Positions 28,227-35,490 of a stretch of DNA of 64,000 nt are shown piece by piece. Location of the stretch: the NCBI GenBank assembly GCA_022813675.1, contig CP063375.1, positions 62,001-126,000 of the forward strand. Reading direction: 5' to 3'. This stretch comes from Deferribacteraceae bacterium V6Fe1. Lineage in GTDB: Bacteria; Chrysiogenota; Deferribacteres; Deferribacterales; Deferrivibrionaceae. The notes under the pieces were generated by a model. It was not told the origin of the DNA and did not search any database. It saw only the letters and a program-made list of their open reading frames with translations. Both the position numbers and the translations under genes were made by a program. Position 1 is the stretch's first letter; each line of letters starts with the position of its first letter.

Positions 28227-29059
28227 CGTAATCCCTCTAACAATGTATTGTAGATGCTATCAAAATCTATCGACACACCCATATTATGACCACCTGAATA
28301 GCTTCTTGCCAGATTCATATCGTATGGAATTTTGCCCAATATCTTTACATTACTTTTAGCGGCAAAATCCAAATACTCTGCACCATCAATAAATTTATTT
28401 ATTATAAGGTAATAATCCTTACCTATCTCTTTTAACATATCATTTAAAACGACAAAGTCGCTAAATCCAAAAGGCGTATCCTCCGCGACTACGACTATTT
28501 TATCAGCTCCTTTTGAAGTCTCAATGACGGGGCAAGATGTCCCGGGGGGTGAATCCATAAGTATGATATCGTAATTATCTTTAATATTTGAAGATTTACG
28601 CATGACCTGTTTTATCAAGGCTGTTGTCAAAGATTCACCTATATTTAGTCTGCCTTCCAACAAATGTGGCACTTTATCAACTGATTGACCAATTTTGCCT
28701 ATCACCCTTTTGTCACCTTCAATGGCAGAATACTTGCAAGCATATTCACAAAGCTTGCAAGAATGGCACAATTCAGGCAAAACGATCCAAAAATCCTTTG
28801 CTACCACCAATGCTTTGAACAAACATTTTTCCGCACATTCTTTGCAGTAGGTGCAATTTTCTTTGACATGCCTTGGAACATATGTATAGACATCATCATA
28901 TTCCAACTTTTTATTCAGAAATAGATTTACATTTGGCTCTTCAACATCCAAATCATTGATGAGGACATTTACACCTTTATTAATCAAATAATTTGCAAAT
29001 AAAACGGTAAAGGTGGTCTTTCCTGCGCCACCTTTACCACTTACTATGGAAATCTTCAT
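28223..29059 (-). CDS. MinD-superfamily P-loop ATPase with inserted ferredoxin domain (copy 2)
   Basis: A 278-aa paralogue of the downstream gene with the same layout: SGKGGAGKTTFTVLF, DLDVEEPNVN, a ferredoxin insertion with CTYCKECAEKC and CHSCKLCEYAC, then DSPPGTSCPVIE. Such ATPases occur as adjacent pairs in ORP clusters and may form heterodimers; that is an inference. Transcription would come from the promoter near 29318, through the small Gly-rich gene, into this one. Confidence 0.88.
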   Translation of the reverse strand: MKISIVSGKGGAGKTTFTVLFANYLINKGVNVLINDLDVEEPNVNLFLNKKLEYDDVYTYVPRHVKENCTYCKECAEKCLFKALVVAKDFWIVLPELCHSCKLCEYACKYSAIEGDKRVIGKIGQSVDKVPHLLEGRLNIGESLTTALIKQVMRKSSNIKDNYDIILMDSPPGTSCPVIETSKGADKIVVVAEDTPFGFSDFVVLNDMLKEIGKDYYLIINKFIDGAEYLDFAAKSNVKILGKIPYDMNLARSYSGGHNMGVSIDFDSIYNTLLEGLR

Positions 29060-29068
29060 CTTTTTACC

Positions 29069-29263
29069 TTAATTTTGCCTGCACCGGCCTCTGCCACGAC
29101 CTTTGCCTTCTTGACCACAGCTGCCATCATGCAGATGTAGCCTTCTTCTTGGTCTATCCTGATTGCCAATTGCACTGTCTATATGGTTTCCACTGCATCT
29201 GCCTAACCCTCTACCTGTTTTTGGGCCTTCAGCATTTGGTCCTCTTCTGTCAAATCCCGGCAT
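29069..29263 (-). CDS. Small Gly/Arg-rich DUF5320-like protein
   Basis: This 64-aa protein opens with MPGFDRRGPNAEGPKTGRG, the typical start of the DUF5320 group, and contains three spaced cysteines plus several histidines. Such short proteins are frequent first genes of clusters with NifX-like and MinD/ferredoxin proteins, and their function is unknown. A GGAGG site precedes the ATG. A long palindrome and promoter lie upstream. Confidence 0.75.
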   Translation of the reverse strand: MPGFDRRGPNAEGPKTGRGLGRCSGNHIDSAIGNQDRPRRRLHLHDGSCGQEGKGRGRGRCRQN

Positions 29264-29282
29264 AATTACCTCCTATTTTTTA

Positions 29283-29323
29283 ATATATATTCATTAAGTT
29301 ATGAATATATATCAAAATGTCAA
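29283..29323 (-). promoter_or_regulatory. Promoter with 12-bp palindrome before the Fe-S ATPase cluster
   Basis: A perfect inverted repeat ATATATATTCAT (29283-29294) / ATGAATATATAT (29301-29312) with a 6-bp spacer lies just upstream of the small Gly-rich gene. On the minus strand TTGACA (29323-29318) would be the -35 box, and the palindrome covers the -10 area, where the match is weak. The arms share ATTCATATA-type sequence with the palindrome at 39047-39068, before the flavoprotein oxidoreductase gene. This suggests a common regulator, possibly of the ArsR/SmtB type. Confidence 0.6.
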
Positions 29324-29429
29324 GGGTTATTTATTTTTATTTGTGATTATTTATTGCAATTTGTAATGGTAATGACTTTCGGTTATCTTTAAAAAAAAAG
29401 AATGGCGCGGTAATGTCAAAAGCTAAGAG

Positions 29430-29993
29430 TTAGTTTCCAACTAAGATATGACCTAAAAGAGCAAAAATACCAATCATTATTCCTGTAAATAGTTGTGCAT
29501 GCACTAAATATGAAAGTTTTTTCAATTCACTCGGAGTATATCTAAATGCTATAAACATACCAAATAATCCCTGCCAAGCTATTAAAACTAATACCGCTGG
29601 AAAAAATAGTATACGCATTGGTATCCCCATTAATACAGCATGCAAGCTAATTGCAGCTAGCGCACTAACACCAAAATAAATATGCGTCCTATCCAAAAAA
29701 TGTATCAATTTTTTAAACTGAGTTGCATCAACAGGAGAAGAATACTCAGGCAAAAGTCTTTTTGCAACTGCCCCTTTGCCAAGCAAAAGTTTGATTAATG
29801 TCCTTGCATAAATAAACAAAATTAGCCACAAACCTATAGCCCCAAAAGTTTCACCTATTTTTGTCAAAAATGTTTTGCTTTCTTTTAAAGGTGCATAAAA
29901 AAACAGAGCATAAAGGTAATAACCAATCGATATTATTAAAATAACAGCCGTAAAAATTACGATTTTTTTAAGTTCTTTTGATATTGGTTTCAT
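29430..29993 (-). CDS. Integral membrane protein, possible b-type haem protein
   Basis: A 187-aa protein with about five transmembrane helices. Histidines fall in or near helices, for example in LDRTHIYFGVSALAA, LHAVLMG, LVHAQLF and LLGHIL, a pattern reminiscent of cytochrome b561 or ferric-reductase-like proteins. No cytochrome CXXCH motif is present. The haem suggestion is an inference from histidine placement only. It is a single gene with no tight partner. Confidence 0.6.
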   Translation of the reverse strand: MKPISKELKKIVIFTAVILIISIGYYLYALFFYAPLKESKTFLTKIGETFGAIGLWLILFIYARTLIKLLLGKGAVAKRLLPEYSSPVDATQFKKLIHFLDRTHIYFGVSALAAISLHAVLMGIPMRILFFPAVLVLIAWQGLFGMFIAFRYTPSELKKLSYLVHAQLFTGIMIGIFALLGHILVGN

Positions 29994-30428
29994 GCATCCT
30001 CATGTATATTAAACCTATGAAATATTCCCATCAACTCACTTTAATTATAAAAAATAAAAATGCAACAAAATCATCAAGATTTACTGCCAATGTCAATTAA
30101 AATCCCCACCTTATGAAACTTAAAATTTTTCAATTAGGTTTAGCTTATTTTTTACAACTTCTATCATTAAATTTTTACCTATTATTTTGTAGAAGCAAAA
30201 GGAACATCACTGAAGGTAGTTAAATGTTCAGCTAAAAGTGTATTAATTCGTTTATTTGTATGACACACAAATTGCAGTTTGGCCGAAGATAAAAGCCATA
30301 TCTGGACATGGAAACAGGTTTAACAAAATAGCAGCCAAAAAATGTATCCTAATGGGCAAGGGAATAATTAAACGTTATTTTTCAATTCTTTTTGGTGTAG
30401 TCAGCAATGCCAACTAGCACATAACTCC
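29994..30428. other. 435-bp non-coding stretch at the left edge of the accessory region
   Basis: I see no convincing gene, tRNA or terminator here. The sequence is AT-rich to about 30200 and then changes in texture. Just after the stop of the Rap1a-like gene, on the minus strand, a G/TTATGTGC core-like site occurs (about 30415-30423), which could be a decayed cassette end, but no matching hairpin is visible. Confidence 0.4.
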
Positions 30429-30788
30429 TCACCGACATGGATAGAAACGTTGCAGTACTGAGAGAACAGCATCATGAGCATTCATAGCTCGAAACCGGCT
30501 TGAAGCAGTAATTTCTTTCTCTGCAATGGTCACAAGATGGGTGCGTGAAGTACCATTTGGGATGCAAATTTTATCATCTTCACGAATACTATCAACAACC
30601 GCTTGGATGTAGCCGTTACAGAAACTGATCCAGCTCTCGTCAGCCTGCGTGCAGGCATTTGAAAAACTTGCTCCATTCATCTGTATTTTCGAATCAATTG
30701 CAAATGCAGGAATTGAAAATAATATTGTTGCCAAAATGACAACAGCCACCCACATACGAATAATCTTATCGAATGCTACGTTAAACAC
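30429..30788 (-). CDS. Rap1a/Tai-family immunity-like protein
   Basis: A 119-aa exported protein with a signal peptide (about 10-31, ending PAFA). The mature part has the Rap1a/Tai pattern: FSNACTQ, a CNGYIQAVVDS helix, the KICIPNGTSRTHLV stretch and the C-terminal RFYPC. Family members in Proteobacteria protect against peptidoglycan-targeting type VI effectors. Neither a matching effector nor secretion genes are in the window. It sits 45 bases downstream of a second attI-like core site and is probably a cassette gene. Start GTG 30788 follows GGAG. Confidence 0.75.
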   Translation of the reverse strand: MFNVAFDKIIRMWVAVVILATILFSIPAFAIDSKIQMNGASFSNACTQADESWISFCNGYIQAVVDSIREDDKICIPNGTSRTHLVTIAEKEITASSRFRAMNAHDAVLSVLQRFYPCR

Positions 30789-30832
30789 CTCTTACTCCTA
30801 TGTACAGTTTTATACATCGTTTAAAGCACCTA

Positions 30833-30888
30833 ACTATTTATTCTTTAACAAAATTTATCATAGCTAAAATTCTATGTCAACATTAATG
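30833..30888 (-). promoter_or_regulatory. attI-like site with cassette promoter, copy 1
   Basis: This segment matches 35495-35541 plus 37018-37025 almost base for base. On the minus strand it reads TTGACA (30880-30875), a 17-bp spacer and TAAATT (30857-30852), then a shared stretch AAAGAATAAATAG ending at the core G/TTAGGTGC (30834/30833). That order, promoter then recombination core then cassette gene, is the arrangement of an integron attI with its cassette promoter. No integrase gene lies beside this copy. Confidence 0.65.
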
Positions 30889-30929
30889 GAATTCTGCATT
30901 GTTCCAGTTTTTTCTGGATAGTAATCAAA

Positions 30930-30951
30930 ATCCCCGAGTCGCCCCGGGGAT
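30930..30951 (-). terminator. Intrinsic terminator, copy A
   Basis: The 7-bp stem ATCCCCG / CGGGGAT with an 8-base loop is followed on the minus strand by TTTT. It is the same hairpin as at 37668-37689 and lies just past the end of the truncated oxidoreductase copy. Confidence 0.8.
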
Positions 30952-30956
30952 AGTAG

Positions 30957-31497
30957 TTAGCCTTTTATCGCTTTATTTATAATATTTTCTGCTGCCATCA
31001 CTATTGCATTATTTGCCGGATAAAAGCTCTGAAATGGCTGAGCACAATAGCTGAAATTAAACAGATCCATAGCGGTATTATTATTTTGAATGGCAAGAGA
31101 AATTGTGTCTATTCTGCCAGGCACCCCTTCGCCTGCCACAACCTGCCCGCCTAAGATTTTCAATGTCTTTTTATCAGTAATAAGCTTTACTTTGACCTTT
31201 TTTGCTCCGGGAATTATCGGAAATCTGGTAGTAGTCTCACCATAGCCAACGATTACATCAAACCCTCTCTGCTTTGCCACTTCCTCGGTAAAGCCAGTGC
31301 CCCCCATCCTGTATTTCTCAACCTTTGTAATAGCACCGTTTATAAACCCTTGATATTTATAATCTCTACCCAATAAGTTATAGGCAAGTATTTTTGCCAT
31401 CGGCACAGCGTTTGTAGCAAGCTTGCCACCGATAGGCTTTTTATCAATGTAGGAAACAAAAGATGCCACATCACCTGCCGTATAGACATCTTTGATA
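30957..31497 (-). pseudogene. Truncated copy of the flavoprotein oxidoreductase (C-terminal third)
   Basis: The reading frame encodes the last ~180 residues of the same protein as 37695-39032, from I-K-D-V-Y-T-A-G-D onward. Only about six substitutions occur in the last 170 residues, and no gaps are present. The N-terminal FAD and NADH motifs are missing because the sequence switches abruptly at 31498 to the end of a gene cassette. A GTG or ATG within it could start a fragment at 31469, but no function is expected. Together with its terminator it forms a 576-bp direct repeat with 37660-38235. Confidence 0.9.
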
Positions 31498-31507
31498 GTT
31501 AGCCTGC
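31498..31507 (-). repeat. Cassette end box (R'') fused to the truncated gene
   Basis: Plus-strand GTTAGCCTGC here is the exact inverted partner of GCAGGCTAAC at 32573-32582. The pair brackets the DUF6884/GIY-YIG genes as start and end boxes of one cassette. The hairpin expected after the end box is absent; the sequence passes straight into the oxidoreductase fragment. The junction coincides with the G/TT crossover point of integron-type recombination. Confidence 0.65.
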
Positions 31508-32137
31508 TTCAATTGTCCTTTTCAAAATCTCCAAGTCTTCTTTAGAAAGTTGTTCCTTGAATAACCCATTCACAAGCCACAAGCCACTCTCGCGTACCTT
31601 GCGCTTTGGTGAACATATCCCTAACCAATTGGGAGACGGACGACATTCTTCGCACCATGATACTGTAGATATAATTCTCTCTTCCCACAGCAGGCGTTCT
31701 TCCTTGCCCTTTACAGCAAATACCACAAATGAAAAGTTTTGCTGGATGTATTCCGTTACTTTTCTCTCAACCTGATGTTGCTTTTCTTTATCAAGCAACA
31801 ATAAATAACGCTGATTCGCTTTCCTTGTCGTCAAATCCCAGTTCCATTGATCTAAAAACGGGTCTTTTGCCCTATGCAAAATTGCCCGCCCGATGTTTTT
31901 TCGAAAGATGCTTCGGTCTTTGTTCTCTTTTAAAAAGTGCTGTTTCAGCCGAGAACGCAATTGGTTTTCTCCCGTATGCGTTCCTACTCTCACTATCCGA
32001 TCTGCCCCGTGTGCAGATTCTCCTTTTTCAAAAAGAATGTAGATGCCATTGTAGGGTATTGCCTGCTCAACAAATGGAAACCGATGACGTGGTAGGCTGT
32101 TGAATAGGTCATGCAACCGCTGGCAAATTTCACTCAC
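31499..32137 (-). CDS. GIY-YIG-like nuclease-domain protein
   Basis: About 212 aa. The N-terminal part carries a GIY-YIG-like core: NGIYILFEKGE for the first strand, IVRVGTHTG for the second, the arginine of LRSRLKQHF, and a late LWEERIIS that can supply the metal-binding Glu. The C-terminal half is unassigned. The GTG start at 32137 overlaps the upstream stop (GTGA), so it is coupled to the DUF6884-like gene; a longer start at 32206 is less likely. Base composition is richer in GC than the surroundings. DNA cleavage or repair is plausible, and a defence role is only a guess. Confidence 0.7.
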   Translation of the reverse strand: MSEICQRLHDLFNSLPRHRFPFVEQAIPYNGIYILFEKGESAHGADRIVRVGTHTGENQLRSRLKQHFLKENKDRSIFRKNIGRAILHRAKDPFLDQWNWDLTTRKANQRYLLLLDKEKQHQVERKVTEYIQQNFSFVVFAVKGKEERLLWEERIISTVSWCEECRPSPNWLGICSPKRKVRESGLWLVNGLFKEQLSKEDLEILKRTIEAG

Positions 32138-32550
32138 GTTCCTGTTTTCTCCTTCAAAAATTGCAATTGTTTCCCAATAGGCAAACCGGCCAATGGCACT
32201 TGGCAAGATTGGAGATACGGCATCAGGTATTGCCGGTATTTTTTCCCAGCAAGTATGACAAAATGATCATTTTCCAAATCACAATACTCTCGAAGTTGCT
32301 CAATTACTTTCCTTGCCCAGTTTTTTCGTTCATGAGCAGACAAATTATTGAGCGTAACATCGTATGGCACTATTTCTTCATCCAAATCTATCAAACCGTA
32401 TTTCGCAGACAATATAAATATATTTTTGGGCGAAAACCGTTGGGCGTACTTCAGGTTCATTCGAAATAGCGGGCTGACGTACAAATCCCTAGCTCTTGCC
32501 CTATGCTGCAATTTCTTGCTCACACATGAAATCAGAACAACTGTGCTCAT
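32134..32550 (-). CDS. DUF6884/YaaA-like protein
   Basis: A 138-aa protein with LISCVSKK at the N-terminus, a DLYVSPLF motif, FILSAKYGLIDLDEEI and VPYDVTL. This pattern is that of the DUF6884 group, which resembles part of the YaaA fold. No activity is established for the group. It is coupled to the GIY-YIG-like gene and the pair occupies one cassette between the inverted boxes at 32573-32582 and 31498-31507. Confidence 0.65.
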   Translation of the reverse strand: MSTVVLISCVSKKLQHRARARDLYVSPLFRMNLKYAQRFSPKNIFILSAKYGLIDLDEEIVPYDVTLNNLSAHERKNWARKVIEQLREYCDLENDHFVILAGKKYRQYLMPYLQSCQVPLAGLPIGKQLQFLKEKTGT

Positions 32551-32572
32551 AATCTTAACTTAATCATTTAGT

Positions 32573-32633
32573 GCAGGCTAACGAAAAGCTCACCTGCCGC
32601 TATGAAGCTAAGCGGAAAAATGTCAGGTGCAAC
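32573..32633 (-). repeat. Gene-less 51-bp cassette-like segment with hairpin
   Basis: On the minus strand two core sites, G/TTGCACC (32633) and G/TTAGCC (32582), enclose about 51 bp and no gene. The interior folds through CACCTG (32591-32596) / CAGGTG (32624-32629) and CCGCT (32597-32601) / AGCGG (32611-32615). It may be a relic attC or an empty cassette. The 32573-32582 part is the start box of the next cassette. Confidence 0.5.
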
Positions 32634-32758
32634 GTTTGGGCTATGCGTAGTTTGGGATTTTGAAACGATTAACTTTCAATTTACAACTAATTTTATTTAA
32701 TGCTATAAACTTTAAAATTAACACTTTACCCAAATTACGTATAGCCTTTGTTGTGGTG
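32634..32758 (-). repeat. attC-like site of the protease cassette
   Basis: Arms GGCTATGCGTAGTTTGGG (32639-32656) and CCCAAATTACGTATAGCC (32729-32746) pair at 16 of 18 positions around a 72-base loop. Outside them, GTTGTGGTG (32750-32758) is the end box, inverted relative to CACCACAAC at 33618-33626, the start box of the same cassette. This box-arm-loop-arm-box order is the signature of an integron attC site. Confidence 0.7.
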
Positions 32759-32761
32759 TCG

Positions 32762-33595
32762 TTATTCCCTAAATAATTCTTCTAATTCGAGTATTCTTTC
32801 AGATTTTATAATCAGTCCCAAATTATTTGGGATACTTGAAAGAACCATAGGTTTTTGAAAATTTGGCGTCATAATTATTTCACCTTGAGCAGTTGCTTGT
32901 GGTCCAGCATACAACACTCCAAGAAATATTATTCTACTGGTTCCCATATAAGTATTTCCTTTTTTATCTCTATATCCACCTTCAATAAATATTAGCACTG
33001 GTGAGCCACTTGAACCAGGAAAAGCGGCAATATCAATCATAATTTCCTTTTTTCCGTTATAGTCAATTAAAGGATGTGTTGCTGTTGAGCCTTTACGTAA
33101 AATTGGCATATTATTAACTTCGTCCCAAATACCATTAGGATAACCAATCATTAAAACATCTTCAAGTGCTGACAGTTCTCCCTTATGCTTTTCTGTTAGT
33201 AATAAATCTTTTGTAAATGGAATGTAAAAGAGTTTCTCCCCTTTTTTATTCGCCTCATTTAGAAATGGGGCGATTGGCATTGCACATAAATCAACATCGT
33301 CATCAGGGTGTAATCTCCAAAATCTCTCAAAATTTTCAAATGATACAGAAAAGTGTTGAGTATCTAATGGTTCTCCTTTTTCATTTGCCTTAGTAATAAT
33401 TAGTTTTCCATTTTTTGAATTTCTGATAACGTGTTTATTTGTTATTACAACTGGAACGTGTGTTTTATTCTCTTTGTCTTCAAGAAAATTAAAAAAGAAG
33501 CCAGTTCCTGTAGATATTCCACCCGTTTTTAATTCACACTCAATTCTTACTGTTGAGTATGTTAATTGTTCTGATAATGATAAATTCATAGTCAT
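32762..33595 (-). CDS. Trypsin-like serine protease (cassette gene)
   Basis: A 277-aa protein with the chymotrypsin/trypsin-like fold and no signal peptide, so probably cytoplasmic. The catalytic triad is recognisable: His in VITNKHVIR, Asp in HPDDDVDLCAM, and Ser in AAFPGSSGSPVL. An N-terminal TGTGFFF strand fits the fold. The gene fills the cassette between boxes 33618-33626 and 32750-32758. An AAGGAA site precedes the ATG. Substrate and role are unknown; proteases of this type also occur in phage-defence modules, but nothing here proves such a role. Confidence 0.8.
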   Translation of the reverse strand: MTMNLSLSEQLTYSTVRIECELKTGGISTGTGFFFNFLEDKENKTHVPVVITNKHVIRNSKNGKLIITKANEKGEPLDTQHFSVSFENFERFWRLHPDDDVDLCAMPIAPFLNEANKKGEKLFYIPFTKDLLLTEKHKGELSALEDVLMIGYPNGIWDEVNNMPILRKGSTATHPLIDYNGKKEIMIDIAAFPGSSGSPVLIFIEGGYRDKKGNTYMGTSRIIFLGVLYAGPQATAQGEIIMTPNFQKPMVLSSIPNNLGLIIKSERILELEELFRE

Positions 33596-33617
33596 ATTAT
33601 TTCCTTTTTATTTAATG

Positions 33618-33685
33618 CACCACAACGTTTGTGTAAACGCTATTGTGTTTATCCCTCCAAATTGGCGGGCTAAACGCAATTGTGT
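33618..33685 (-). repeat. attC-like hairpin between recombinase and protease cassettes
   Basis: On the plus strand 33642-33680 is a near-palindrome with regularly spaced mismatches: ATTG, TTTA, CCC and CCAA pair with TTGG, GGG, TAAA and CAAT. The protease cassette's start box CACCACAAC (33618-33626) adjoins it. The end box expected for the recombinase cassette (complement of its start G/TTATGCG) is not recognisable, so this site may be decayed. Confidence 0.55.
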
Positions 33686-33716
33686 ATATTTTTCTTTTAT
33701 CATTTTAAAACTCTCC

Positions 33717-34553
33717 TTATTCGAAAAAATCATCAATAGGATTCCTGATTTTATCTATCGCCTTCTTTGAAACGTGTGTATAAATTTCAGTAGTCTTGGA
33801 ACTATTATGTCCCAACAACTCTTGAATATACCTTAAATCTGTACCTTGTTCAAGCAAGTGAGTTGCAAAACTATGTCGTAACATATGTGGGGTAACTTTT
33901 TTCTTGATCCCCGCATTTGATGCTGCTTTTTTGAGAATATTTGCAACACTTGTTGGAGAATATTTGCCACCTGTTTGGCCTTCAAAAAGATAAACCTTTG
34001 GTTTATAAGCTATATAATAATCACGTAATACTTTTAGCATATTTTCAGATAGCAGAGACATCCTATCTTTTTTCCCTTTTGCACCTTTAATATTTACAAT
34101 CATTCTTTCCGAATCTATATCAGATATTTTTAAGTTTATTAATTCACTACGCCTTAAACCTGCAGAATAAATCAACATTAAAATGCTTTGATGCTTAATG
34201 TTATTACAAGAATCAAAAAGCCTTTTAACTTCTTCTTTGCTAAGCACTTTTGGTAATTTATGTTCTTTCTTTGGCCTATATAATGTATAATATTGTTTTT
34301 CCCTACCCAGTACTTTTTCATAATAAAATTTAATAGCATTTATCCTTTGATTTTGCTGACTAATGGAAATATTTTTTGTTTTGATTAAATCAAGAATATA
34401 CTTATTTATTTCTTCTGTTTTAACATCTTCTAAATTTGAATTTTTGAAAAAATTATAAAAATCTTTAACATAATTACAATAAATATCTATTGTATTTTCA
34501 CTATATCTTTTTTGAGTTAGACGATTTTTATATTGTTCTAAAATTTCATTCAT
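33717..34553 (-). CDS. XerC/XerD-like tyrosine recombinase inside the array
   Basis: An intact 278-aa site-specific recombinase. The N-terminal SAM-like domain spans about 1-85. The catalytic set is complete: Arg in SAGLRRSEL, Lys in NIKGAKGKKDR, HMLRH, the His of LLGHNSS and the nucleophile in TEIYTHVS. It lacks the extra segment before the second Arg box that defines IntI proteins, so it is not the integron integrase. It follows the HNH cassette's attC, on the same strand as the cassettes, and may itself be cargo. Whether it acts on attC sites is unknown. Confidence 0.88.
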   Translation of the reverse strand: MNEILEQYKNRLTQKRYSENTIDIYCNYVKDFYNFFKNSNLEDVKTEEINKYILDLIKTKNISISQQNQRINAIKFYYEKVLGREKQYYTLYRPKKEHKLPKVLSKEEVKRLFDSCNNIKHQSILMLIYSAGLRRSELINLKISDIDSERMIVNIKGAKGKKDRMSLLSENMLKVLRDYYIAYKPKVYLFEGQTGGKYSPTSVANILKKAASNAGIKKKVTPHMLRHSFATHLLEQGTDLRYIQELLGHNSSKTTEIYTHVSKKAIDKIRNPIDDFFE

Positions 34554-34579
34554 ACAACTATGCTTTACCTGATTTTAAA

Positions 34580-34668
34580 CGCATAACACCTAGCATCACC
34601 AGCAGAAAAAAGCAGAGCGACGAAGGAGCGGCGCTTTTTGCTGTCCGAGTGCATGCGATTTTTATGCC
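34580..34668 (-). repeat. attC-like site of the HNH-WYL cassette
   Basis: Outer boxes CGCATAAC (34580-34587) and TTATGCC (34662-34668) pair over six bases, and an inner stem pairs CAGCA...AAAAAGC (34600-34613) with GCTTTTTGCTG (34633-34643). The end box TTATGCC is the inverted partner of GGCATAAC at 35489-35496, the start box of the same cassette. It overlaps the stop codon of the HNH gene, as is common in compact cassettes. Confidence 0.7.
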
Positions 34669-35480
34669 TATAATACTTTTAAGCCTCTCATTCGCTTTAA
34701 TGCAAATATACGCTCTGCTTTTCTGAGTTCACAATAACCACGAACACAAAGAGTTGAACCACTATCTCTTTGATGATCAACATTGATAAGTTCATATGGT
34801 TTAACAGTTCTTTGTTTGTAGCTTTTTTCGTTACACTTCTTGTAGCCAAAATTGATTCGCTTACCGTTTTCTATAGCATAGCGGATATTTGCTACACGTT
34901 TAGAAAAAGCTATTTCAGAACTGGTGAACTCACCAGAAAAATCTCGTCCTCCATGCTCCTTCGAGTGGCAATTCTCACACAGCAATATTAAGTTTGTTAT
35001 TTTGTTGCTACCGCCTTTAGATAATGGCTTAATGTGGTGCAAATGAAGATGCCCCCAGTTTCCGCACTTACTGCATTGTTCACCATCTCTTTCTACTACT
35101 TGACTTCTTCTCTCTTCCCAATCAGGGGGATATGTAAGAAAGTAATCGTATATTGGGGTGATTTTGGCACGTAAAGAAACTAAGCTATTGGACAACTGGG
35201 AAATATTTTCTTCAATTGCAGTAATTTCCCTTTCTATATCGAACGTATCAACAGCTGGCTTTGAAAATATAGAAATAATCTTAAATCCTAAACCTTCACG
35301 CTTTTCAATTTAACTCCTAAGTCTATTTAATTTCTCTTGCTGTGCATATATTTCGTTTTCAACATCCTCTTCCTTACCTTGAATAGAATTCAAACACGAT
35401 TCATGAATTATCCCGCCATCGGAAAGATGAATCCCATCGGAAGCCGCTTTTTTGCAAATTTTACAGGATGGCATTTTCAT
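34668..35480 (-). pseudogene. HNH endonuclease with WYL domain, interrupted by one stop codon
   Basis: Read from ATG 35480, the frame encodes a 57-residue segment with a zinc ribbon (CKIC and H-E-S-C), hits TAA at 35312-35310, then continues in the same frame to 34668. The downstream part holds a helical linker, an HNH nuclease (CSKCGNWGHLHLHHI, ILLCENCHSKEH) and a WYL-like ligand-binding domain (INFGYKKCNEKS to KRMRGLKVL). A restart at TTG 35195 would give a 175-aa HNH-WYL protein. Thus the gene is broken or yields a shortened product. The cassette starts eight bases before the ATG. Confidence 0.75.
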
Positions 35481-35490
35481 ACTCTTGTGG

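Noticed and set aside
30957-31469. Functional small protein from the truncated oxidoreductase copy
   Set aside because: It lacks both dinucleotide-binding motifs and the redox Cys, and its upstream end is a recombination junction, so it is treated as a pseudogene.
31729-32103. Plus-strand frame opposite the GIY-YIG-like gene
   Set aside because: No signature, no ribosome site, and the opposite strand has coherent domain motifs and coupled starts.
33634-33685. 15-bp direct repeats TAAACGCTATTGTGT and TAAACGCAATTGTGT first read as integrase-binding repeats of an attI
   Set aside because: The same bases form a better near-palindrome (33642-33680), so they are more simply the two arms of an attC-like hairpin.
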